In this document: one piece after another, positions 9,992 through 20,987 of the stretch | Numbering within the stretch: position 1 is the first letter of the stretch | How the letters are laid out: every line of letters begins with the position of its first letter | Origin: Malus domestica | Lineage: Eukaryota; Streptophyta; Magnoliopsida; Rosales; Rosaceae | DNA: 64,000 nucleotides | Direction: 5' to 3' | NCBI RefSeq assembly: GCF_042453785.1 | Contig: NC_091666.1 | Coordinates: 29,151,001 to 29,215,000, forward strand | Position numbers and translations under genes: made by a program | Notes under the pieces: generated by a model | Told to the model about the DNA's origin: nothing | Database searches by the model: none | The model's input: the letters and a program-made list of their open reading frames with translations, nothing else

Positions 9992-10310
9992 TAGATCATA
10001 AGTAATTGGTAAAAGTTCATAGGATTGCTAGGTGATGGTGGAATCCTAGTGCTTTTTTTTTTAATTTGATTTATCCCAAAACTGTTTTCTTTTCCTTCTA
10101 GTTTTTAATATTGCAGATTGTCTTATTTTTATTAATTAAATTCGTTTTTAATTTAAGTAGGTTATAAAATCAATCATCTCAATTTCTACTTTACAATAAT
10201 TAATTGGAATTTGGTTTGTTTCGAATTATTTAATAATCCCTGTGGAGAACGACCTTGCGAGATCCGTTTATACTACAACAACCTTGTGATTCTTGCAAGT
10301 ATAATAGGAG

Positions 10311-12430
10311 TTTTTAACCTGTTCACATGAGTAGTAAAATCCCTATCAAGAAAATGACATGCAAAATGATGAGCAAATTTTATAACACTTTCCTGTTCAG
10401 CCTCAGGAATACACATGCGAATAATCTGGTCTGGGCAATACTTATATAGGTATGTCTCATCCCAGAAATAATGCTTTACATCAGATAAAAACTTCTTTTT
10501 CTGCTGAAACGTTAAATCTGGATGCACTACACCTTTAACCAAGTAGTTAACAATATCAGCAAACCAAGGTGTACTGATTTGGACCGCAAATAACTGTTCA
10601 TCTGGAAAACTCTCACATAATGGTAAGGATTCCTCTTCGGAAGCTGTAGGAATAATTAATCTAGATAAATGGTCAGCCACCACATTTTCACTACCCTTTT
10701 TATCTCTGATTTCCAAGTCAAACTCTTGCAATAAAAGAATCCAACGAATCAATCGAGGCTTAGCATCTTTTTTAGACAACAAATACTTTAAAGCTGCATG
10801 ATCTGTATAAACAATCACTTTAGCCCCAACTAAATACGAACAAAATTTTTCCAGTGCAAAAACAACAACCAAAAATTATTTCTCTGTGGTTGCATAGTTT
10901 AGTTGTGCATCATTGAGGGTTCGACTAGCATAATAAATAACTTGGGGAAGCTTATCTTTCTGCTATCCAAGAACTGCTCCTATTGCATATTCTGAAGCGT
11001 CACACATTAATTCAAACGGTAAGCTCCAATTAGGGGCTGCAATAATGGGTGTTGTAGTGAAGAGTGTCTTTAATTTCTTGAAGGCCTCCAAACAAGCCTC
11101 ATCAAAAACGAAAGGAGCATCTTTAGCCAATAAATTACACATTGGTCAGCTAATCTTGGAGAAATCCTTGATGAACCGTCGACAAAACTTGGCATGACCA
11201 AGAAAAGATCGAACACTCTTAACAGTTGTCGGAGGTGGCAACTTTGTAATCACATCAATTTTAGCCTTATCAACCTCAATACCCCTGTTAGAAATCAAGT
11301 GGCCTAAGACAATCCCTTGCTTAACCATGAAATGACATTTTTCCCAATTTAAAACCAGGTTGGTCCTAGTGCATCTTTCAAGAACTAGAGATAAATTCTG
11401 CGAACATTGGTCAAAAGAATCCCCAAAAATAAAAAAGTCATCCATAAATACCTTAACCACATGTTCAACTAACCCGGTAAATGTGAAATGTGGCAGGGGC
11501 ATTGCACAAATCAAAAGGCATTCTTGGATATGAAAATGTCCCAAAAGGACATGTAAAGGTTGTCTTCTCTTGATCCTCAGGTGCAACTGGAATCTGGTTG
11601 TACCCTGAATAGCCATCCAAGAAACAATAGAAAGCACGATCAGCCAACCTTTCCAATATTTGATCAGTGAATGGCAATGGAAAATGATCTTTCTTAGTAC
11701 CCGCATTGATCTTTCTATAATCAACACACATATGCCACCCAGTAGTCAAGCGAGTAGGCATAAGTTCATTATTATCATTCTTTACAACTGTAATACCAGA
11801 ACTCTTTGGCACCACTTGAGTTGGACTAATCCACTTACCATCTGAAATGGGGTAGATCATCCCAGCATCTAAAAGCTTCATAACTTCATTATGAACAACT
11901 TCTTTCATAATTGGATTCAAACGATGTTGAGCGTCAATGGCCGACTTTACTCCATCTTCCATCAAAATTTTGTGCATACAAATTGTAAGGCTGATCCCTT
12001 TAATGTCTGTTATAGTCCAACCAATTGCATCTTGATAACTCATTGAAATGCGCAACAATTTATCTTCTTCTGTTGATGATAAATCAGCAGCAATAATAAC
12101 TGGCAGCGAAGAATCTGCACCCAAATAAGCATATTTCAAGTGTTCTGGAAGAACTTTTAACTCCATTTTAGGTGGCTATACCTTTGAAGGCTGCAACAGT
12201 TTTTTGGGTTCCCTAAACTCTAAAAAACGTGCCTCCAACCGGGGGAGGGGTTGAAAATGAACACTTTCCAAAGCTGAAACATACTCAGAAACCTCTTCAT
12301 CTTCTACATTTTTATTCTTAAACCCATGCAACACATTTAACAATGGATCAGATGTCAAACGTGGCATAATTTCAGCTTGTAATAAGCTGTCAAGCACATC
12401 ATGCATACAATCTTGCACATCACCTGTTTA
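10311..12430 (-). pseudogene. Athila-type Ty3/gypsy pol relic (RT, RNase H, start of integrase)
   Basis: Reading leftward: a region at 12418-12176 upstream of RT; then RT with WHMCVDYRKINAGTKKDHF, FLDGYSGYNQIPVAPEDQEK and, after a frameshift near 11500, VFMDDFFIFG; then RNase H with [12 protein letters not shown] and [10 protein letters not shown] (10872-10500); then the first part of the integrase zinc region, which stops at the junction near 10310. The retroviral-type order and the RNase H text fit the Athila group from memory. Frameshifts, stops and the missing gag, protease, integrase core and LTRs make it dead. Its right edge abuts the P450 pseudogene. Confidence 0.82.
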
Positions 12431-12447
12431 TTGTGCAATATAGCTTG

Positions 12448-14213
12448 TCAAGGATATGCAGGTCGAGCAGTTAGAAATAGAGGAACTTTCTTGCCAATTG
12501 TAATGCCAGCAGCCTCTTCCATGTCCAAGTCTTCTCTTCTCACCCCGTGAGGCAGTTCCCAGTCGAAACAATAAAGAAGATTCGCTAGCGCAAGTTCAAT
12601 CAGCTTCACACCAAAGTTGATACCAGGACAACCCCTCATTCCGGCACCAAATGGTAAAAGTTCAAAATGGTTTCCTTTGTAGTCAACTGAGCTGTCCATG
12701 GATCTCTCAGGCAAGAATTCTTTTGGATTCTCCCAACATTTCAGGTCATTTCCTATCATTTTTGCATGCACAAACACCATTGTGTTGGCAGGAATTTCGT
12801 ACCCTTCAATTGTGCAAATCTCTAAGGTTTCTCTTGGAACTAGTAATGGTGCCGATGGATGTAGTCTAAAACTCTTCTTCAAGACCAACTTTAGGTACAC
12901 GAGTTTAGACAGATCAGTTTCTTCCACCTTTCGTTTTCCCTTCAAAACTTCTCTCACCTCGTCTTGTGCTTTCCTCAATATTCGGGGATTCCTAATCAAT
13001 TCAACCATTGTCCATACCAGTGTGGCTGCGGAAGTATCAGTCCCTGCAATAAACATGTCCTGCAAGAAAAGATTTCACAATTATTATCTTTCTCCCAAGC
13101 TGGCTAAATTAATTCTATAAAACCATACTAACAGTAGTCTTAAGTTCAACTTGTCACACAACTATTGGACTCCAAAAGCCTAATTTGTTTGGCAATGAGC
13201 TAACAATGTATATCAAGCTACCAAAATATTGTTGAAGTATCAAAAAAAGAAAAAGAAAATCATAATAACAATAAAGTAACATATATTCAAATGCAAGAAG
13301 AAAGAAAATGCAACATACGATTAGAACACCCTTAATTTGGTCCTTAGTGAGGGCGATTGTTTGATTTGGATCTTTCTGAACTCGAAAGAGTACATCAACA
13401 AGATCTTCATATTCCGGTTTAAGCCTTTTCGGATCAAGGTGTTCCTCAATCACTCTGTCGTAGAGATTGTCCAAGCCTTTAAAACACTTTTCTGACTTTT
13501 GATCAGGGCCATTGAAGTTTGTTTAGCCAACTTATCCACGGTAGGAAGTCTGACATGCAAAATCTTCCCAACAGGGCCCTTGTCTCTTCAAGCAACTCAG
13601 GAATCTTGCTCTTTCCAATCTCTCCCCCATCATCATACTTTTTACCAAATGCTGAACAACACAAAACATTGTTTGTCAAGAAAAGTGTGAGTTCACTGAT
13701 ATTGACCGGACTTTTAAAATATTCGATAGATTCTAGCATAAGTCCGACCTCTTCATCCCTCACAGATTGAAACATTTTAATCCTATTTGCACTAAGCAGT
13801 TTCAAGATCACAATCTTCTTTACCTCCCTCCAATACTCTTCATAGGGAGAAATTATCAGATCAGCAGAGTCATAACTAAGCTTCTTTGGAGTATACAAGG
13901 CCGGCCTACTTGAAAAAGCGAGGTCGTGAGTTTTGAAGATCTCTTTTGCAATATGAGACGAGGAGACCACTAAAGTGGATACTGAGCCTAGTTGTAAAAA
14001 CATGAGATCTCCATATTTGGCAGCTAGGCGCTCAAGGGTGTGATGGAGTAAGCTGCCATTGGAGAGCTTGTGAAGGTTGCCAATGAGAGGCATCCTCCTA
14101 AGACCAGGAGGCAGCCTCCTTGCTTGAGAAGCATTACTTTTCCTTTTGTGTTTAACCAAGAGCAAGAAAATAAAGGGTATGAGGAAAACAAAGAGTAGGA
14201 GTTGTGAAACCAT
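12448..14213 (-). pseudogene. CYP71B/CYP83-like cytochrome P450, disabled
   Basis: Plant CYP71-clan P450s are ER-anchored haem monooxygenases of specialised metabolism. Exon 1 (14213-13319) starts with a hydrophobic anchor and has RLPPGLRRMPLIGN and the C-helix W in EEYWREVKK. Exon 2 (13059-12448) has the I-helix AGTDTS and the haem loop FGAGMRGCPG. The intron (13060-13318) has GT-AG ends at the family's usual site. Defects: a one-base frameshift near 13521, after SWLNKL; the ExxR glutamate changed to Lys (LKKSFRLH); and PERF changed to PERS. The substrate is unknown. A sequencing error could explain the frameshift but not the lost ExxR Glu. Confidence 0.85.
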
Positions 14214-14454
14214 GGCTAATTTTCAGAGGATGGAAAGAGGGATACGAGTTATTTGTAGTTTTCAACCAGCAATATAAGTCATTAGCTGCGTCATTGCCCC
14301 AAGCGCAAAGATGAGTTATAAGTAGTTAAATGTAGATAGATGGCACATGGCACAACTTATTTCCCTGTTGGCCCTTGTTTAGATGGCACATCGCACAACT
14401 TATTTTCCTGTCGGCCCTTGAACTTTAACCTAATCCGTCTGTTCTTGTTCTACC

Positions 14455-14784
14455 TAAGTAGGAGGGACTCGATGCAAAGGTGGGATGATTTTTGGCATGT
14501 ATTCATCTAAGGTTTCTCTTGGAACTAGTAATGGCATCGGTAGATGTAGTCTAAAGCTCTCATTCAAGACCAACTTTAGGTACACGAGTTCGGACATATC
14601 ACTTTCTTCAACCTTCCGTTTTCCCTTCAAAACTTCTCTCACCTCGTCTTGTGCTTTCCTCAATGCGCGGGGATTCTAAATCAATTCAGCCATTGTCTAT
14701 ACCAGTGTGGCTGAGGAAGTATTAGTCCCTGCAAAAAACATGTCCTGCAAGAAAAGATTTCACAATTATTATTCGTCTCCCAAG
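14455..14784 (-). pseudogene. Duplicated P450 exon-2 fragment
   Basis: The minus strand repeats the start of exon 2 and the end of the intron of the neighbouring P450: acceptor and DMFF.G context, RKAQDEVREVLKGKRKVEES and LNESFRLH with the ExxR Glu intact, then PLLVPRETL. It then diverges and ends. It keeps the ancestral Glu that 12448-14213 has lost, so it derives from a functional ancestor or paralogue. Intron sequence at its right edge stops at 14784, where an LTR begins. Bases 14214-14454 between the two show only short duplicated CACAACTTATTT-type repeats. Confidence 0.85.
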
Positions 14785-15102
14785 CTGTTGAAAGACGTCA
14801 CTCAGTGAATAGGATACAAGTTGCATCTGCAACTCCAACTACTCACATGTTGAGTTGCAGCTGCCACTGTGCATCATTTTTCCCTAGTTTCAAGATTTAT
14901 GTTCACTTAGAGAACTTGTAACTAGAATTAGTCTTGCTTTATCTTTCTTGTAACTTGAAATTAAGTGTAGTTGGTTTAAGTAGTGGTCTTTTCAATGGCA
15001 TGTTGCTGCTGTTTGTCCATTGGCTTTCAGCCTTGTTCGGTCTTTCTACAAGAGCCCTCACTTGTAAATGAAACTTATGAATGAATATACAAACAAACCA
15101 TG
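14785..15102. repeat. Possible solo LTR, copia-like
   Basis: The unit of about 318 bp begins TGTTGAAAGACGTCACTCAG exactly where the P450 intron sequence stops, and ends near AATATACAAACAAACCA where a gypsy LTR fragment starts. The internal text (GAGTTGCAGCTGCCACTG, TCTTTCTTGTAACTTG) resembles copia LTRs from memory. No target-site duplication could be confirmed because the right flank is another element. Confidence 0.4.
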
Positions 15103-15600
15103 ACACGCCCCGACCCAATATCTCTAAATATAGGGGTAGGCACGTGCTAGCCGACACCTGAGGGTGACGAAGCCATTTTAGCCATGCATGCAAATAAAAG
15201 ATGTAATTAGAAAGAGAAAGAGATACACTAGTACAGAATCATGTTCAGAGCATACAACTAATCAAGAATAAAGTGAAAGAATTATAATAGAAAGGTACAA
15301 ACCGAGGGGTGGGTCCTACAATGAGAAGGCTCGAAGATATCCATGCGGAAGTGCTCTGACTTCAGGATCGTGTGTTTCGAATCTAAATCATGATGGGGAG
15401 CAAAACAGAAAAGGTGAGTGGACCAAAGTTTATAATAATACTAGTAATAAGAAAACCATTTTATTTATGAACATACTAACCCCTTGTTTTGAAACCATAG
15501 ATAATACTACATATAGCAAGTTTTCTGAAAACTCTAGCATGCCATGAAATCGTTCATAAAACAAGTACAAGTAAAACCATGCTAAAAAACATGAGATCTC
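15103..15600 (-). repeat. Gypsy LTR end fragment, inverted relative of 7748-9991
   Basis: It begins TGACACGCCCCGACCC and continues with GCACGTGCTAGCCGACACC, GGTGACGAAGCCATT and AAAAGGTGAGTGGACCAAAG. It matches the reverse complement of about 9540-9990 and stops abruptly at the duplicated segment at 15601. Confidence 0.78.
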
Positions 15601-15635
15601 CAAGCTGGCCTCAAGGCGAAGAAGAACGTATCTTA

Positions 15636-17374
15636 GCCCTGGTTTGGGATTGAGGTGATTTTAAAAAAAATGGGTATGAAAAAAAGTTGGGAGGGTTTTT
15701 GGTGTTTGGTAAACTCTCAAAATCAGCTTTATTTCAAAGTTTTGGATGAAAATAAGCCCAAAACCTAAAGCTGCAAATAACAACTTCCAAAAACCAGCTT
15801 ATTTCAAAAACACGGATGAACAATAAATCTTTAATGAATTTTTCAATAACCCCAAAATTGCCCTCGCCTTCCTCACACTTTCACTCTCGCAAAACCCTTG
15901 CAAAACCAGACCTGAAACTTCAATCCCAACTCAAGCCTTCAGGTCTTCTCCCCTACTTGGTTTAGTCACTGCCCCCCAAAAGCCCTTCCTCTCCTTAGAC
16001 CTCAATCTCCTCCATTGCTCTTCCAAAAGCTCGCAGCTTGATTTGGCCGTCAATGGCAACCTCCCAGACCTCCAATGGGACGACCTTGAGGCATGCTTTC
16101 GAAACTGTCCTTTCCTTCTTCATCCTTATCCTGATCGACATTCTCGCATTTTCGATCTGGCTCTTCTCTGTGAGCTCTTCGATCACTATCTTTTCTCCAC
16201 TTTAAGTAGATCTATCGCTTATTGATGTCAAAATCCGGTGTTGCTCATTTGGCAGCCTAGAAAATGCAGGAAAAGGCATCAGTGTTGAAATTATTTATCC
16301 ATTGATATACATATATATGGATATTATTGTGCAAATCATACAACTTTACAATTGATTATCTACTCTTGTGAATTATCGAACCGAATGGTGTTTCATATCA
16401 GTTTACCTTTGTTTTAATCTATGAATTGTTGTGTTTTAACTGTTGTAACTTTGAGTATTTATTATTCGTAATTACATTTCTCAGTAATCAAAAGGAGAGT
16501 AACTTGTATTTGTATCGTATTCATGCCTAAGTTATTTTTGTAGATTTTGGTTATCCTCCTCCAATTTCTTGATAGTGTTCAATTGCCTCTTTCTTCAGGA
16601 AGTTAAGGGTTCTATATTTTCTTAATATGTTTTATCGTTGCTATATTTTCTTACTATGTCACGCTTGTTGTATCCATGGCTTGTATGATTCACTTGTTTT
16701 GGTTTTTAAATTTGTTGAGGGTCTCACAGATTGAACACATAATTGATCTCAATGCCTCTCATATTACAATGGCTCTTCATAACTACATACGGAGGTATTC
16801 TGAACGTGATCGTCATTTTGATGACCCTAGGAACTTTTGTGAATAGAGCTATAGTAGTGATGATGATGATGAAGAATACCAAAATTATCAAGTTGAAGGA
16901 TCACATGAGATAGAAGCACTAAGAAATAGAATAGCGGCAAGTTTGATGAATGCATCGAATTAGACTACTTTCAAGTACATTAACAATATTGTACTAATGA
17001 ATCCTAGCTATTAGTCTAAAATATTTTAATTGAAGTAGTTTGTCATACTAATTAAGATTTAAGATAAAATTTATAAATATTTTTCTTTTAAAAATAAAGT
17101 ATATTTAGTAATTCACCTTTATTTGTTAAGAAAATTAAATTAAGAGCACATCTAGTATTATACCTTTTTTGGTCATTTCACATAGTCACAGCTGTTTTAC
17201 ATAAAAGTTTACCAAACACTATAATACTGCTTTTTTTTTTTTTTTTTTTTTCCAAAAGCACTTTTACAAAAAAATTTACCAAACATTCTGCTGCTTTATT
17301 TCACAACTGCTTATTCTCACAGCATAGCAGAATCAGTTTTTTTTTTTCAAAGCATAGCAATACCAAACCAGCCC
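15636..17374 (+). mobile_element. PIF/Harbinger deletion derivative
   Basis: The 1739-bp element lies between TTA duplications (15633-15635 and 17375-17377). Its ends are GCCCTGGTTTGGGATTG and, reversed, GGGCTGGTTTGGTATTGC. Subterminal regions are rich in AAAAGCTGTTTT-like and TTTACCAAACA motifs. Copy A at 2438-2740 shows the empty site. Only the end of a transposase is visible inside (16725-16965). The rest (15700-16700) has no supported gene. Confidence 0.85.
16725..16965 (+). pseudogene. C-terminal remnant of a Harbinger transposase
   Basis: The frame reads ITMALHNYIRRYSERDRHFD, an in-frame TAG after PRNFCE, then YSSDDDDEEYQNY and a short C-terminal tail. Plant PIF/Harbinger DDE transposases typically end with an ALHNYIRR-type helix followed by an acidic tail. 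The catalytic domain is missing, so the element is non-autonomous. Confidence 0.6.
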
Positions 17375-17527
17375 TTATACCTCACTTGAAACTATGCCTC
17401 ATTCTTTTTCAAATCCTTATTCATCTTATTCTCAACAAAAGAGATTGAAAAACCAAAATTTGCTCATATGGTTGCATTCAAAACAAATTTGCATGGAAAC
17501 TCATTTAATAATTCCTACTGATAATAT

Positions 17528-18040
17528 TGTTTGTACCATACTTGACCAATCCCGAAACTACCGAGCACCAGCCAACGCTATACTGTCAAGGACCCAGAAG
17601 AGTTCCCCTCCGACCAGGAGGCCAATCACTACTCGACACGTGTCAAGATTAGAAGCCAATCAGAGCGCAGCACGTGTCGACATCAAGAACCAATCATAAC
17701 ATGACACATGTCAATGTGACAAAGCTACAAGTTTTTCTATAAATAGGGGTCATTCCCCCACAATATGGCCTAATGCCATTTTGTGTTAAATCATTCACAA
17801 GAACTCACTAAATTGAGAGCTTGATCCTTTGTACTTGTGTAAGCCCTTCACTACTAATAAGAACTCCTCTACTCCGTGGACGTAGCCAATCTGGGTGAAC
17901 CACGTACATCCTGTGTTTGCTTCTCTGTCTCTATTCATTTACGTACTTATCCTCACTAGTGACGGAAGCAACCAAGCGAAGGTCACAAAACCTGACACTT
18001 TCTGTTGTACCAAAGTCTTCGCTGATTTTGTGCATCAACA
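17528..18040 (+). repeat. 5' LTR of the Tat element
   Basis: It starts TGTTTGTACCATACTTGACC and ends TTTGTGCATCAACA. A TATA box TCTATAAATAGGGG lies at about 17737-17750, and paired CACGTGTC motifs (17637-17644, 17671-17679) upstream of it are G-box-like candidates. The primer-binding site follows at once. Confidence 0.95.
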
Positions 18041-18147
18041 TTTGGCGCCGTCTGTGGGAAGCGACACTTATTCCTACTCTCTTCAGCTGTGTCAAGCTGG
18101 TTTCTATCATTCGTACACTTTCTTTTGATCTGGCATCCCTCTCCAGC

Positions 18148-20987
18148 ATGGGAAGCGAAGGAAGCCACAGCACACAGAATGACACCCCCTTGCACATAGT
18201 GCGAAACAACGAAAGAAGGAAGGAAAACGAGTTCTTCTTCAAGCTAAAGTCGATGAGTTGGAAGCTCAGAACAACAAGATAGCAATGAGGAATGAGGTCC
18301 TCCAGGAGCAATATGAGAAGCTCTTCGAGACACTTCACGAAGCTAGGCAAGCTCAGACACGCGAGCTTGTTGCCCCCGTGGAAGTCAACCATCAACTGGG
18401 TGCCCTCCAACATGGAGGGTCACATGCATTCGACATAGATATCCCTGATAGGGAACAAATTACCCCTCGATTTGATAATCAACATGAGGCTTCTCTTAAC
18501 CCAGTTACTTCGACCCGAACCATGAGAAGCGGAGGGAGACACCTCTTTGCTGAAGGGGCAGAAGGATCGAAAGCCGTCTTTCGCGATTGTCGGGATTTCC
18601 TGAAGCAACGTCGAGAGAATTCCATCCATATAAGCTCAAAGATCAATGACCCAAGGATTTCTGAGAGACTCGGTCCCCTACCACGGCCCGAGCCGGCCAC
18701 CAACTTGGGGAAGGGGCAACAAGTCCTAGAGAGACATGAGGGTACAGGGGACTCAGAGGTGTTCCGACAGACATACCCTGGAAGCCAGTACAGCGAGTCC
18801 AGGGAAAAATCACATGCCCTTAATCAAACCTTCCTAATTCCAAGAGGAGATGGAGATTTACAAAAGAAAGCTCCAGTGGCACATAACTCCGCTCAGGACC
18901 CCCTTGTCCTACAACTTCTTGAGGAAGTAAACAAGTTGAAGGCTGAACGTCAGGCTGAAATACCTGACTGGAACCAACCCAGGCCTGGCCCTCTTACAAG
19001 GAGGATCCTCAACACCCCCCTTCAAGCAAAGACAAAGCAGAAGCTTGGCTTGCAACTTTATACTGGGAAAGAGGACCCGATTGAGCACCTTAACCTCTTT
19101 GAGTCCACCATGGCATACCGGATGCACACCGACGAAGAGCGATGTCTTCTCTTCCCCTCCACCCACTCTGGCGGAGCTCTAAATTGGTATTGTCGTCTTA
19201 CACCTGAGACGGTAGACTCATTTGAGGAATTGAGGAAACTATTTGTTTCCCAACACATTTTCCAAACCGATCGCTTGCACTCTGCAGATGACCTGTACAC
19301 TATCCGCCAGAAGCCAGACGAGTCATTACGTATGTATGCTGGCCGCTTCAGCCATGAATACTCCCGGTGTGCCGAGACAGACGACAAGACTGCCCTCAAA
19401 GCCTTCACGGCAGGCCTACGTGATTGTTTCTTTAAATACATGATCAATGCCAATACTTGGAAGACTTACTCTGAGGTGATGGCGCAGGCTTATAACCATG
19501 CCTCCGCCGAGGCAAAGACATATCAGGAGAAACCCCCTACAACCATCCTTTATCAACAAGTGGGAGGTGGAAGCCAGACTCACCTAAATGAGAAGACCTC
19601 GACTTTCCAAACAGCAGTGGCACTTCCCCATGCCGTGCATAATGCTTCACCGAATCAACAGACATATCAATTTCAAGGCAAGAGGAAGGATTTCCATCCT
19701 CACCACTCTCCTTCCAGTAAAAAGAGTAAGGGACACTATCCCGATAACCAAGGGTATCACCACAATAACGCTCGCCCCCAGGCAGTCAATGCAGTGGGTC
19801 AAACCCGCGTCAAGATACCCCCTACCCCAAGGTATGAGACATACACGCCCTTGAATGCCACATGCGCGGCCATTTACCCCAGCATAGCTCACCTGATACC
19901 AAAGCCAAAGCCGAGGCACCCAGATTACACGCCCCCGAATAACGCGGGCATGTTTTGTTGCTACCATGAGCATAACGGCCATGATAGCGAGAAATGTATC
20001 ATCCTCCGTGATCGTATTGAAGCTTTGGCACGAGAAGGAAAAATTGATCAATTCCTCCTTCACCCTCAAAGGGATAACCGTAACCAACGCCAGGTGAATG
20101 TCATATATTCCATAAGCGGCGGCACACCCATATCTGAATCTTCCAATAGGGCCATGAAAAACAGTGAACGAATTCTGAGGCCTGGTCACCAAGTGTTTCA
20201 CGTGGAAGACATCAGGGGAGGGAAGTATCAAAAGCCTAACTGGGATCCGATATGTTTCTACCCTGAGGAAGAAAAAGGCATCATCTACCCTCATAACGAC
20301 CCATTGATCGTGGAGGCTCACATAGCCAACTTTGATGTTCGACGAATCCTCGTAGACACAGGGGCTTCGGTCAATATCATGTTTGCCGAAGCTTTCAGGG
20401 CACTCAGTGTAGCTGAACACTTGCTCGATCGCTCGATTTCTCCTCTGATAAGCTTCTCCGGTGATATCGTGCAACCCTTAGGGAGCATACATTTACCCTT
20501 TACTATTGGTACAGGCCCTTACACGGCTACCATTACCACTAACTTCCTAGTGGTTGACTGCCCAACGGCATACAATGTCATCTTTGGGCGCACAGGCATC
20601 AATGATCTCAAGGCTATGGTATCCACGCATATGCTGTTGATGAAATTTCCAACCCCCCATGGCAACGGCTACATCAGAGGAGATCAGCTTACTGCACGAT
20701 CATGTTACAACACTTCAGTTAAGCAACAACACTTGCCCGGACCCAAGGAAACCCTGTCTGTACATGACCAAGTCACAAAGACCAGCCTAGATGAAGCGAA
20801 CTTGGATCTTCCTGATAGCAACAATCAACCCGACGATCCTCGAGATGACTCTTTCACCCAGCAAGCCCAACCTGCTGAAGAGTTGGAGAAGGTACCTATC
20901 TCAAGAGATTATCCAGATCGCATGGTGAAGATTGGCACCACATTGTCACCACCCCTTCGGTTAGCATTGATATCTTTTTTGAAATAG
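18148..20987 (+). pseudogene. Tat gag-protease
   Basis: The likely start is ATG at 18148 (MGSEGSHSTQ), but that frame must shift between about 18205 and 18245 to enter the long frame, which is open from about 18183 to 20987. In order: an N-terminal coiled coil (DELEAQNNKIAMRNEVLQEQ); a Retrotrans_gag domain (LQLYTGKEDPIEHLNLFEST through AYNHASAE, about 19040-19515); a CCHC-like knuckle CCYHEHNGHDSEKC; and an aspartic protease with LVDTGAS (Asp codon at 20355). The frame ends with TAG at 20985-20987, between protease and RT; the same frame is open again after it. The start defect and the stop argue that this copy does not make Gag-Pol normally. Confidence 0.9.

Larger units (their letters stand above)
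3148..10310 (+). repeat. Old gypsy-type LTR split into three pieces by nested insertions
   Basis: The pieces are 3148-3865, about 7351-7747 and about 9998-10310, roughly 1.4 kb when the insertions are removed. It starts TGATGAGTAGATTTTATATT and ends in a CCCTGTGGAGAACGACCTTG region of the kind that precedes the primer site in Athila-like gypsy elements (from memory). Removing the insertions gives continuous text (TGTAGAT followed by CATAAGTAATTGG). The adjacent pol relic at 10311-12430 lies on the opposite strand, so the two are not one simple element. The exact right end is uncertain. Confidence 0.6.

Noticed and set aside
20258..20474. Minus-strand 275-codon open frame overlapping gag-protease (19647-20474)
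   Set aside because: It is a shadow of the strongly coding plus strand and has no own similarity.
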